Shown piece by piece: positions 1-7,771 of a DNA stretch of 50,206 bases. The notes beneath the pieces are model-generated. The model saw only the letters and a program-made list of their open reading frames with translations. It had not been told where the DNA came from and searched no databases. The DNA lies in NCBI GenBank assembly GCA_017941635.1, contig JAGAVZ010000041.1:1-50206 (forward strand). The letters are read 5' to 3'. Numbering within the stretch: position 1 is the stretch's first letter; each line of letters begins with the position of its first letter. A program made the translations under genes and the position numbers. The stretch is from Cellulosilyticum sp. (lineage in GTDB: Bacteria; Bacillota; Clostridia; Lachnospirales; Cellulosilyticaceae).

Positions 1-1125
1 TTAAGAGAAGCTTCAACAAATGCACAAAGATATGCTGGTTCTATGATGCCTCTTATGGGGAACTTAACTCATATTAACTATGCAATCAACTGCTGTGTGG
101 GTGGTCTTTTTGCAATTAGTGGTGCATTAAGTGTTGGTTCGTTACTTGCGTTCCTTCAATATGTACGTCAAGTATCACAACCAGTAACACAAATTTCACA
201 ACAAGCAAACGTTGTTATGGCTGCTTTAGCAGGAGCTGAACGTATCTTTAAAGTATTAGATGAAGAGCCAGAAGTAGATAAAGGTCATGTAACTTTAACA
301 CAAGCAGAAGTCAAAGAAGATGGCACACTTACAGAAACAAATCATTACACAGGTCACTGGGCTTGGAAAAATGAAGGTAAGCTTACAGAACTTCGTGGTG
401 ATGTAAGATTTGAGAATGTTGTATTTGGTTATAACGAAGAAAAGACAATCTTAAAAGGTATTTCTTTATTTGCTAAACCAGGACAAAAAATTGCTTTCGT
501 AGGAACAACAGGTGCAGGTAAAACGACGATTACAAACTTAATTAACCGTTTCTATGAAATTAACTCAGGTACAATCACTTATGATGGTATCAATATTACA
601 GACATCAAAAAAGATGAGCTTAGAAAATCAATTGGTATCGTACTTCAAGATACACACCTCTTCACAGGTACAATTGCAGATAATATCCGTTATGGTAAAT
701 TAGATGCAACAGATGAAGAAGTAATCGCAGCAGCTAAACTTGCGAATGCAGATACATTCATTAAACACTTACCACATGGTTATGACACTGTGCTTACTGG
801 AGATGGTGAAGGCTTATCTCAAGGTCAAAGACAGCTTCTTGCAATCGCAAGAGCAGCAGTTGCTAACCCACCAGTATTAATTATGGATGAGGCAACAAGC
901 TCAATTGATACAAGAACAGAAAAACTTATTGCAGCAGGTATGGATAAATTAATGGAAGGTAGAACAACATTTGTTATTGCTCACCGTTTATCTACTATTC
1001 GTAACGCTGATGCAATCATGGTTATGGAACAAGGTGAAATCATTGAAAGAGGTAACCATGAAGAATTACTTGAACAAAAAGGACGCTACTTCCAACTTTA
1101 CACAGGTAAAGCTGAATTAGAGTAA
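1..1125 (+). CDS. ABC exporter, fused permease/ATPase (3' part)
   Basis: The frame is open to base 1, so the gene starts upstream; 374 codons are visible. It encodes the end of a transmembrane domain followed by a complete nucleotide-binding domain of an MsbA/MdlB-type exporter that moves lipids, drugs or peptides out of the cell. Visible motifs are Walker A GTTGAGKTT, Q-loop VLQDTHLF, a signature of LSQGQ rather than LSGGQ, Walker B VLIMDEAT, a D-loop SSIDTRTE and an H-loop IAHRLSTI. A linker of about 45 residues lies between the permease and the ATPase. The LSQGQ variant is common in Firmicute heterodimeric exporters, so a partner half-transporter may lie just upstream. The substrate cannot be inferred. 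Confidence 0.93.
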   Translation, partial: LREASTNAQRYAGSMMPLMGNLTHINYAINCCVGGLFAISGALSVGSLLAFLQYVRQVSQPVTQISQQANVVMAALAGAERIFKVLDEEPEVDKGHVTLTQAEVKEDGTLTETNHYTGHWAWKNEGKLTELRGDVRFENVVFGYNEEKTILKGISLFAKPGQKIAFVGTTGAGKTTITNLINRFYEINSGTITYDGINITDIKKDELRKSIGIVLQDTHLFTGTIADNIRYGKLDATDEEVIAAAKLANADTFIKHLPHGYDTVLTGDGEGLSQGQRQLLAIARAAVANPPVLIMDEATSSIDTRTEKLIAAGMDKLMEGRTTFVIAHRLSTIRNADAIMVMEQGEIIERGNHEELLEQKGRYFQLYTGKAELE

Positions 1126-1238
1126 TAGTGTCTATAAAATAAATATATTTGTAAGAAGGAATATATTGATACGAGCAGTATATTCATAGTATGGATATAT
1201 TTATATAAGAGAGAATCTGGAAAACAATCATCTGAAGA

Positions 1239-1285
1239 AAGAGCAATAGCTTGAGGAGACATCCTTAATGCTATTGCTCTTTTTA
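1239..1285 (+). terminator. Rho-independent terminator after the ABC exporter
   Basis: A 12-bp stem (AAGAGCAATAGC with GCTATTGCTCTT) encloses a 19-nt loop and runs into a T-tract. It lies 114 nt after the exporter stop and ends that transcript. Confidence 0.85.
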
Positions 1286-1401
1286 GTTAATATAGACTAT
1301 AGAAGAGAGAGTAATGAAATTATACATATAAACTCTACGGTTCGTGGATAGCTTATAAGCTCATCAATCAATATACTAACGGTATAGAGAGGGTGAGAAA
1401 A

Positions 1402-2064
1402 ATGAAACTAGAGTTTAAGGAAATTAATCTAAATGAATGGAAGAGGGGACCGTATTTTCAGCTTTACACAACAGTAATACCTGCTGGCTTTAATATTTGT
1501 GTAGATTTGGATGTAACCAGGATGCAAGCATATTTTAAGGAAAAAGGGTATAAATTTGCCATAGGATATCGTTATCTTGTTATGAAGCTAATTAATGAAC
1601 GAGAGTATTTTAGAATAGCCTATAAAGATGGAAAAATAGGTTATTATAATTATCTCATTCCTTCTTATGCTAATTTTCATGAGGATGACCAAACAACAAG
1701 TATTATGTGGATAGATTATGAGGAATCCTTTAAAGCATTTTATAATCAGTATGTGGAAGAAGAGGAAAAGTACAAGGATGTTCATGGAATTGTGGCAAAG
1801 CCACAAATGCCACCAGAAAATACTTGTATGGTTGGTGTACTACCATGGACTTCGTTTAATAGTTATTCACCAGTACCTTATGCAGCACCAACGCAGTTTT
1901 ATCCAGTGCTACAAGCAGGAAACTTTAAGCAGGTAGATGGAAGGGTGCTTATGCCATTTTCTATAACGGTATCACATGCTGTGGTAGATGGGTATCAAGT
2001 CAGTGAGTATTTGGAACAATTACAAGAACTAATGAGTATGCCAGAGAAATGGGCAATAATGTAG
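1402..2064 (+). CDS. Chloramphenicol acetyltransferase-family protein
   Basis: A 220-aa protein with the length and layout of trimeric CAT enzymes, which transfer acetyl from acetyl-CoA to the 3-hydroxyl of chloramphenicol. The catalytic HxxxD motif is present as SHAVVDG, with His192 as general base and Asp196. The first His of the usual HHAxxDG is Ser, which need not abolish activity. The PWTSFNSYSP segment matches the conserved substrate-pocket block. I chose ATG 1402. An in-frame GTG at 1393 lies inside the ribosome binding site (GAGGGTGAG) that serves this ATG. The gene is monocistronic and could be an intrinsic CAT-like acetyltransferase of other specificity; resistance cannot be concluded from sequence. 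Confidence 0.88.
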   Translation: MKLEFKEINLNEWKRGPYFQLYTTVIPAGFNICVDLDVTRMQAYFKEKGYKFAIGYRYLVMKLINEREYFRIAYKDGKIGYYNYLIPSYANFHEDDQTTSIMWIDYEESFKAFYNQYVEEEEKYKDVHGIVAKPQMPPENTCMVGVLPWTSFNSYSPVPYAAPTQFYPVLQAGNFKQVDGRVLMPFSITVSHAVVDGYQVSEYLEQLQELMSMPEKWAIM

Positions 2065-2094
2065 GGGTTATTTTTTACAAATACCGTTATAATA

Positions 2095-2225
2095 TAGGTA
2101 TAAAAAAGAAATGCTTAGTAACTCTAAGCATCCTTAATATGAAATAAATTCAGTTGGTATTTATTTAGAGAAATAAAGAGTAAATGATTTTATGTAGATA
2201 AGTAGCTAGTATAACTGAATTTAGT
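2095..2225 (+). ncRNA. Candidate small structured RNA, related to the 47.5 kb and 49.2 kb RNAs
   Basis: A TATAAT box at 2088-2093 is followed by a perfect 8-bp hairpin (ATGCTTAG/CTAAGCAT, 2111-2131). Next comes a long-range inverted repeat, AAATTCAGTT at 2146-2155 with AACTGAATTT at 2213-2222. An inner TTTATTT/AAATAAA stem lies within it. The upstream AGGG(G/T)TTATTTTT tract, the -10 box and the first hairpin match the start of the putative antitoxin RNAs at 47475 and 49207. No toxin-like reading frame is found on the opposite strand. It may be an orphan antitoxin, the relic of a module, or an unrelated RNA sharing a promoter-hairpin block. Expression is not known. Confidence 0.4.
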
Positions 2226-2247
2226 AGGGTGAAAATCTGATAAAATA

Positions 2248-2288
2248 AATAGGCTGTCACACAAATAACAGAGTGTGATAGCCTATTT
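2248..2288. terminator. Bidirectional terminator between the CAT gene and mntP
   Basis: The stem AATAGGCTgTCACAC pairs with GTGTGAtAGCCTATT around an 11-nt loop. A T-run on the plus side and an A-rich left flank let it serve the convergent transcripts of the CAT gene and mntP. Confidence 0.8.
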
Positions 2289-2334
2289 TAGTTAAGTGAA
2301 TTGTTTCTTATTGTCAGTTCAAGAGGGGAAAGTT

Positions 2335-2901
2335 TTATAGTATACCTAATCCATCCAGTAAAATCTTGGCACCAATACCAATGAGGATAATGCCACCTAG
2401 AAGTTCTGCTTTAGATTTATATTTAATTCCAAAGGCACTTCCGATTTTGACACCAATAGCTGAACAGATAAAAGTGATAACCCCAATAAATGAAACAGCT
2501 GGAATGATAGACACTCTAAGAAATGCAAAAGTTACACCTACTGCGAGGGCATCAATACTTGTTGCCACAGCAAGTAAAAACATAGATTTGATAGACATAG
2601 AGTGATCGATATCATTTTCTTCTTCATCACCACCAAAGGATTCTTGAATCATTTTAATTCCAAGATAGAGTAATAAGATAAAAGCAACCCAATGGGCATA
2701 TTTGGTAATAGTGCCAGCAAAGAGATTACCTAAATAGTATCCAATAAGTGGCATCAATGCTTGGAAACCACCAAACCATGCGCCCGCAATACACATGTGT
2801 TTCCAACTGATTTTTCTAAGCGATAGGCCTTTACAAATAGATACGGCAAAAGCATCCATAGAAAGACCTACAGCAAGTACAAATAATTCAATAATTCCCA
2901 T
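2335..2901 (-). CDS. mntP: Manganese efflux pump MntP
   Basis: A 188-aa polytopic membrane protein of the MntP (YebN) family, which exports Mn(II) and protects against manganese overload. Two internally repeated halves each carry a family motif with an Asp in a helix ([13 protein letters not shown] near the N-terminus and [13 protein letters not shown] in the second half). About six hydrophobic helices are visible. I chose ATG 2901, preceded by GAGGAGAC. The longer frame from 2976 would read through the hairpin of the upstream leader and was rejected. The leader looks like a manganese-sensing yybP-ykoY riboswitch, which fits the assignment. Confidence 0.93.
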   Translation of the reverse strand: MGIIELFVLAVGLSMDAFAVSICKGLSLRKISWKHMCIAGAWFGGFQALMPLIGYYLGNLFAGTITKYAHWVAFILLLYLGIKMIQESFGGDEEENDIDHSMSIKSMFLLAVATSIDALAVGVTFAFLRVSIIPAVSFIGVITFICSAIGVKIGSAFGIKYKSKAELLGGIILIGIGAKILLDGLGIL

Positions 2902-2927
2902 ATAATTTGTCTCCTCTTCAATACAAA

Positions 2928-2972
2928 TAAAAAGAGACTCAAGGGCAGCATAAATACTGTCCTTGAGTCTCA
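2928..2972 (-). terminator. Leader terminator of the mntP riboswitch
   Basis: On the minus strand AGACTCAAGG pairs with CCTTGAGTCT (extended by ACAG/CTG) and is followed by TTTTTA. It lies between the aptamer and the mntP ribosome binding site, as expected for transcriptional control of Mn export. Confidence 0.8.
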
Positions 2973-2985
2973 CCATTTAAAGTAA

Positions 2986-3058
2986 TACCGGGTGCATGTA
3001 TTCACCAATATGTCGATATTACTACACTTCTAGGTTGTGCCGATTACTCCCTCTTGAC
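2986..3058 (-). promoter_or_regulatory. Probable yybP-ykoY manganese riboswitch aptamer
   Basis: The minus-strand leader of mntP begins with AGAGGGAGTAATCGG. It closes with CCGGTATTACTTT, giving a P1 helix (AGTAAT/ATTACT) around a roughly 60-nt structured core. The 5' GGGAGTA element and the placement in front of mntP plus a terminator match yybP-ykoY riboswitches, which turn on Mn exporters when Mn(II) binds. I assigned it from context and short motifs, without a covariance-model search. Confidence 0.65.
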
Positions 3059-3234
3059 TATTAAGAAAATTTTAGCATAGAGATATTAAGTTGGCAAGGA
3101 AAAAGAGTAGTATTTAGGGGGATAATATTCTTTTTAACAGTAGTATTGTTGTGGGAAATATGGATTATTCATACTTAAAGGAAATGCCATTCTGTAAACT
3201 TAGGAAGGATAAAAGTTATAGAAATGATATGTGA

Positions 3235-3651
3235 TTATTTTTTTAAATCAACAATAGTAGCATTTATTTTTTCTGCAATATCCGTGTTACCAGAGATATC
3301 CATTTTCATACCACATGCAAAGACGAGTACAAGTGCCAATATAGAGAATGGACAGCAGATGAGTGCACCAATAAGCGTGATAGATAATGGTAAATCTAGA
3401 TAAGTACGACCGTTTTTAGAAAGTTTAAAGTTGGTTGCATGAAGTTTTTTAATAAATGATTTGAAACCTTCACAGTTTGCATTATGTTTATTAGTTGTAG
3501 TAGATGATTTGATTTTGTTTGCTTTTTCTAAGAAAAGAAGTGCTTCTACAGTATCACCATTACATTGTTCAAGTGCTTCTTTGGCTTCACTATAAGAAAC
3601 GTTTGCTCTTTGCATAATTAAATCGATTTGTTCTAAACTGATATTTGACAT
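3235..3651 (-). CDS. DUF4342 protein: UBA-like domain plus membrane segment
   Basis: A 138-aa protein. Residues 3-45 (ISLEQIDLIMQR, YSEAKEALEQCNGD, VEALLFLE) form a UBA/TS-N-like three-helix motif. A linker follows, then a basic stretch and one long hydrophobic segment around residues 88-112. This is the layout of DUF4342 proteins, whose function is not established. It is a separate transcription unit downstream of the YdjG/YdjH pair on the same strand, with its own ribosome binding site (GGGAGAG). A role at the membrane is suggested only by architecture and company. Confidence 0.75.
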   Translation of the reverse strand: MSNISLEQIDLIMQRANVSYSEAKEALEQCNGDTVEALLFLEKANKIKSSTTTNKHNANCEGFKSFIKKLHATNFKLSKNGRTYLDLPLSITLIGALICCPFSILALVLVFACGMKMDISGNTDIAEKINATIVDLKK

Positions 3652-3824
3652 ATAAAATCTCTCCCTTTTATTTAAATTCTATTTGATTTATTTTAGCTGA
3701 TGTGTTGTAAGTCATTTCTTATTTGATGGTATTAGTATAGAAAACTAGAATGAGAAAGCTATAAGAGAAAGATTAGAAAATCATGAGAAGATAGGAAAAA
3801 ATAGGTGAGAAAAAGATGGCGGGT

Positions 3825-4673
3825 CTAGAAACCGCGACCACCGCCACCATGAGATCTTCCGCTACTTGAGGTGTGTGTAGAAGAACCACCACTAGAATTA
3901 GTATGTGTTTCAATTTTTACTCGTGTAGTATGTGAATTAACAAAATGGTCTTCACGCTGAGTATACTGTACGCTTGCAGTGTCTGGTTTGGTTACTGGGG
4001 TGTTGTAATGTGGATGTGTGTAGCTTCGTTTTACAAAGAAACGCACAATAAAAGCAATAAGTCCGGCACCTAATAAGGCGACAATAATACTGAGTGTAAT
4101 ACTTCTTGAATTAAGTGGTTCACCAGTTGAAGCAGTGAAGGGAGTATGCTTACCTGGGATCCCTTTTTGAATATAAGACTCAGTTAATGTTAAGAAGTCA
4201 GTACAAACGCCATAATAATCACCATCAGCCATGTAATTAATAAGCTTATCTAACATTTTATCAATACGTGAGTCTGTAAAATACTCGATACCCAGGCCAC
4301 AGGTAGAAATATAAATTTCACGATTATCCATATCAATTAAGAAAAGAAGACCATCGTGATTGGAACCATAGCCATAACCATTATAATCATAAAAATCATC
4401 TGCATATGCCATAGAAGACTTACCTTCAGCATCATTGATAGTGACAATTCCAATATCCATTTGGTAAGTCTCAGCAAGTTTGTTAGCAGAGGCTTCTAAG
4501 ATATCTATTTCTTCTATAGTAAGTAAATTGGCATAGTCATAAACCTTTGTATCTGCAGCAGCAAAGATTGGTATACTAGCAAAGCAGATGGATATAAACA
4601 GTATAAAAGAAAGAATGAAACGTAATGGTTTAAAAGTATCTATATGATTAGAGTGTAATAAATTCATTTTCAT
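3825..4673 (-). CDS. ydjH: TPM-domain membrane protein, YdjH-like
   Basis: A 282-aa protein with a signal peptide or first membrane anchor (about residues 17-38) and a TPM domain (VYDYANLLTIEEIDILE ... DIGIVTIND ... GLLFLIDMDNREIYISTCG). A second membrane helix lies near residues 192-212, followed by a polar tail ending in a Ser/Gly-rich SHGGGGRGF. In Bacillus subtilis the equivalent YdjH works with YdjG to localise the SPFH protein YdjI and PspA in membrane-stress defence. Its start overlaps the stop of the upstream zinc-ribbon gene in an ATGA, so the two are translationally coupled. No ydjI or pspA homologue is adjacent here. Confidence 0.8.
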   Translation of the reverse strand: MKMNLLHSNHIDTFKPLRFILSFILFISICFASIPIFAAADTKVYDYANLLTIEEIDILEASANKLAETYQMDIGIVTINDAEGKSSMAYADDFYDYNGYGYGSNHDGLLFLIDMDNREIYISTCGLGIEYFTDSRIDKMLDKLINYMADGDYYGVCTDFLTLTESYIQKGIPGKHTPFTASTGEPLNSRSITLSIIVALLGAGLIAFIVRFFVKRSYTHPHYNTPVTKPDTASVQYTQREDHFVNSHTTRVKIETHTNSSGGSSTHTSSSGRSHGGGGRGF

Positions 4674-5755
4674 AGTGTAATTCCTCCCATATAAAGTAAA
4701 ACAAATAATATGAGTGCAAAAGCAATAATGAAGACAATAACGAATAAGATATTGAGCTTTTCTTCGGCAACTGGCAAGCTACCAAAGGTTTTGCTTGTCT
4801 GACCATTCATTGCAAACATATAAGTTTTACCTTTATATTGATAAGTTAACATCCATACAGGCATAAGGGTATAGTGAAAATGTGTACGATTGATTTGAAC
4901 ATTACTGCTTGCAATGGAGGTAGAGTTATAGCCTATGATAGAAGAACGAAGTTCTTGTTCCACAGCCTGCTTGACGCGTTCCTTTACGATAGGATAAACA
5001 TCTTCTTTAGGAACATCATATTTCTCAGCCATAAAGCCGGATAAGTACGAGTAAGAGAAATCCCTTAAATCATCATAGTTAAAAGGGGCAATGCTTTCCA
5101 TGACTTTGTCATTTGCTTTGCTAGAGGCATCATGTGGTAAATATGAAAAAGACATAGTTGCAGCACGTGAGACAGTGAAAATATCTGTCTTGGTATAGCG
5201 ATAGTCACCTTGACGCCAAGTCTTAATTTTTTTCCCAGTAGCTCGCATATAGCCATTAGTATCACAGTCTATAAGCCAGTAAGGAACATATAAACCAGCA
5301 ATATTTTCTAATTGGCTAGGAGAAGAGAAGTCATTTGGTAAGAATTTTTTATGTTTACACCATTTTAAAAAGCCTTCAATTGCTTGTTCTCTGCTTTTTT
5401 GGAATGGAATCACTTTAGTTGGTCTGAATTCATCTGAAAGTTGTTTGGTAAAGGAAATAGGTTTGTGGCAATAGTAACAATTAGTTGCAGAAGTGGTAGA
5501 ATCGGTTACAACCTGAGCACCACAGCTTGGACAAGTGTAGAGATTAGCAGAACCAGTAACATTATAATAGGCAGATTCGCTATCATCCTCAATGATTTCT
5601 TTTCCTGGTGTATCGTAAGTATGCTCTTTTGTAAGTGCTTCAATTTCTTCCTCATTAAAAGAACTAAAGCAATATTCACATGTTAGTTGTTGTAATTCTG
5701 GATTGAATATCAATTCACCACCACAATTTGGACACTTATAAGAAACAACTGCCAT
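4670..5755 (-). CDS. ydjG: Double zinc-ribbon membrane protein, YdjG-like
   Basis: A 361-aa protein with two treble-clef or zinc-ribbon modules at the N-terminus. The first is CPNCGGEL with CEYC (residues 8-30) and the second CPSCGAQV with CYYCHKPI (about 74-97). A mixed domain of about 200 residues follows, with one strongly hydrophobic membrane helix near the C-terminus. This matches B. subtilis YdjG, the partner of YdjH at the membrane. The four Cys pairs are intact. The gene has a GGAGG site just upstream and overlaps the TPM gene by 4 nt. The zinc ribbons probably mediate protein contacts rather than DNA binding, but that is an inference. Confidence 0.78.
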   Translation of the reverse strand: MAVVSYKCPNCGGELIFNPELQQLTCEYCFSSFNEEEIEALTKEHTYDTPGKEIIEDDSESAYYNVTGSANLYTCPSCGAQVVTDSTTSATNCYYCHKPISFTKQLSDEFRPTKVIPFQKSREQAIEGFLKWCKHKKFLPNDFSSPSQLENIAGLYVPYWLIDCDTNGYMRATGKKIKTWRQGDYRYTKTDIFTVSRAATMSFSYLPHDASSKANDKVMESIAPFNYDDLRDFSYSYLSGFMAEKYDVPKEDVYPIVKERVKQAVEQELRSSIIGYNSTSIASSNVQINRTHFHYTLMPVWMLTYQYKGKTYMFAMNGQTSKTFGSLPVAEEKLNILFVIVFIIAFALILFVLLYMGGITL

Positions 5756-5845
5756 AAGAAAACCTCCTTTGTATAGAGTATAAATTACTATTTTTTGTTA
5801 GTATAACATAATGAAAAATGATTGTGAATAAAGGCGATAATATCA

Positions 5846-5890
5846 TAAAAAAACCTTGAATGTCTAAAGAAAAAGCATACATTCAAGGTA
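5846..5890 (-). terminator. Terminator after the 468-aa gene
   Basis: On the minus strand ACCTTGAATGT pairs with ACATTCAAGGT, followed by a run of seven T. It shows that the transcript ends soon after the stop of the 5944-7350 gene, so a longer product is not continued in another frame. Confidence 0.85.
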
Positions 5891-5943
5891 AAGTAAAACT
5901 TTATATTAATTAAGGGGGAGTAAGAAATGACCATATTAAATAA

Positions 5944-7350
5944 CTACGTTATTGGTAAATAAAAGCTATTGATTAGTTCTTTAGTTATGAGGGGCGTGGC
6001 AAGATGTGTAGGTAGATTAGTGTGTGGTAGTAGAAAATCTGGATGTGTAAAAGAGCGAAGATATTTATATAAATTGGCATAATCGGGATGATTAGAGGCC
6101 ATACAATTGACGACATTAGGAGATAAGCTATAGCTACTTTGTGCCAAACCTACATAGGAGTAAGCAGCACGTAAGCTAACTTCATCACATGGAGAAAAGA
6201 AGTAAGTGCTGAAATGAAAGGTTGTATTGCTAGACAAGGTATTATAACGGGCGATTGCTGTATTAAGAAATGTAACAGCTTCTTGTAAGCATTTATTAGG
6301 GCGTGAAAAACTAAGAGCTTGATAGAAGGTATTGTTTGAAGTATTGGTACGAGTAGAGGTATTACCTTTGGCTTCGCTACAATTTTGAGCGTTAGCTTCT
6401 GAATGATTGGTGCCGCAAGAAGAACTAGTTCCTTTATTAATAACCACAGTGGCATTGATATTTTTTGGAGTTGAAGAAGATGTGTTTTGTGGTGTTGGAG
6501 TAGGCGTGGTGGTAGTTGTTGAAGTTGTAACGACACCGTTAGAATTTTGAGTTGTAGATACAGAAGAATGAGATGAACGGTGCAATAAAGATAGTGGTGT
6601 AGAGGCAGAGATGTTAACATAACCACTATGGGATTCAGTATTATTTTGACCACAGGTATTTGTTACAGATTGGCCTGAAGTATTAGTTGAACTGGTTGCG
6701 TTAGCATGAGCAGTTGTACGAGATTCAGATTTATAATAAGTGTAATTACTTTGAGAAAAATATGAGAGCACGTCATAAATCTCATATAATTCCTTACGAG
6801 TATCGTAAATATCTGACCGATTGATTGGTTCAGCTAGAAAGAAGGCGACATAGTCAGAGTGAGTTCCTACTAATTGAGTAAAATCACTCAGAAAGATAGA
6901 ATCATAAGATTCATTAAGGGTTACGAGACTGGAAGCAAGATTAGAGTACTTATTAGGATTTAATAAATCGTCTAGGAATGTAGAGGGATTTTCTATACAA
7001 CAAAAACGACTATTAGTAAAGGTTTGAAGAATTCCATTTTGCAATAGAGAAAGTGCAAAGTTACATTGATCCTTTATCCCAATATAAAAAGATTGTTGAC
7101 CACAATTAGAACTAATAATAAAAGCGATGGTTTTTCCTAGGCCTGCTAAGGCATTTAAAATATAAGCAAATCTTGAAAAACTAGATGTCTCAGATATATT
7201 TTCAAGTTTTAGAAGCTGTATGGGTTCATAGCAACTAGGAGGCGGACACATAGGTAGGCAAAATAATTCATGAAGATAGGGACGCTGTACAAGATATTCA
7301 TATTGATAAAGCATATCCTGCATCAGTTTCAAATCACGGGTTTCGTACAT
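5944..7350 (-). CDS. Unknown Ser/Thr/Asn-rich protein, possible N-terminal part of a conjugation-type ATPase
   Basis: A 468-aa protein that I cannot assign firmly. Residues 1-205 look folded and contain FAYILNALAGLGKTIAFIIS. Its GLGKT resembles a P-loop but lacks the first Gly, so it is probably not an ATP site. Residues 210-345 are low complexity and very rich in Ser, Thr and Asn. The last 120 residues look folded and end with TKELINSF. That order recalls the N-terminal half of VirB4/HerA-like proteins, where a similar segment precedes the ATPase core. Here the frame stops and a terminator follows. The gene has a GGAGG site at its start (ATG 7350) and is transcribed alone. Alternatives are a cell-surface or scaffold protein. 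Confidence 0.6.
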   Translation of the reverse strand: MYETRDLKLMQDMLYQYEYLVQRPYLHELFCLPMCPPPSCYEPIQLLKLENISETSSFSRFAYILNALAGLGKTIAFIISSNCGQQSFYIGIKDQCNFALSLLQNGILQTFTNSRFCCIENPSTFLDDLLNPNKYSNLASSLVTLNESYDSIFLSDFTQLVGTHSDYVAFFLAEPINRSDIYDTRKELYEIYDVLSYFSQSNYTYYKSESRTTAHANATSSTNTSGQSVTNTCGQNNTESHSGYVNISASTPLSLLHRSSHSSVSTTQNSNGVVTTSTTTTTPTPTPQNTSSSTPKNINATVVINKGTSSSCGTNHSEANAQNCSEAKGNTSTRTNTSNNTFYQALSFSRPNKCLQEAVTFLNTAIARYNTLSSNTTFHFSTYFFSPCDEVSLRAAYSYVGLAQSSYSLSPNVVNCMASNHPDYANLYKYLRSFTHPDFLLPHTNLPTHLATPLITKELINSFYLPIT

Positions 7351-7771
7351 TAACGAGCCTCCTTTGCCTTTGGTAATATTACTTTATGCAAGACAATCTT
7401 TTGAATATGTCATAAGACAATGTTAATAAATTGGATAAAAAAATTAAATGTGTAAAAAACTGGGGATATTGTGGATATCTAAAATAAATTAAATACAAAC
7501 TGGGGATTATTCTTAAACTATAAATAGGATAAGAAGTTTTTGTTATAACGTAAAAAGAGGTATTCGATAAGTAATAATCCATATTTAGAATGGATAAACT
7601 TCTAGCAATGATAAAACATTTATAATCTAGAAAAATAATGTTATGATGAATAAGGTTAATGATTGTAGAATAAAGAAATAAAATATTACAATCAGATTGT
7701 AGCATAAGTATATAATAATATAGACATATTGTAGTACAGATATAGCGTAACAATAAGCAATGGAGGATAGA
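7351..7771. other. Intergenic region between divergent genes
   Basis: A very AT-rich gap between the 468-aa gene and tcdA, which diverge from it. Frames on the minus strand here have skewed composition and no ribosome binding site, so I do not call them. It should contain both promoters; I see no clear operator or RNA structure. Confidence 0.6.

Noticed and set aside
1393-1401. GTG starts at 1393 (CAT) and 16353 (DUF4261-like)
   Set aside because: Both GTGs are part of GGTGAG ribosome binding sites placed just ahead of ATG codons.
1393-2064. Calling the CAT-family gene a resistance gene
   Set aside because: Many clostridial genomes carry CAT-like acetyltransferases without phenotype. The SHAVVDG motif alone does not prove chloramphenicol as substrate.
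2902-2976. Longer start for mntP (MVRLKDS...)
   Set aside because: It would translate the riboswitch terminator. GAGGAGAC directly precedes the ATG at 2901.
5927-5962. An 11-codon plus-strand frame with GGGGGAG ahead
   Set aside because: Too short, antisense to the end of the 468-aa gene, and nothing follows it.
6483-6525. Repeated GTTGTAG/GGTGTTG-like triplets in the 468-aa gene as a possible CRISPR or minisatellite
   Set aside because: They are degenerate codons of a Ser/Thr/Pro-rich coding stretch with no constant repeat and spacer.
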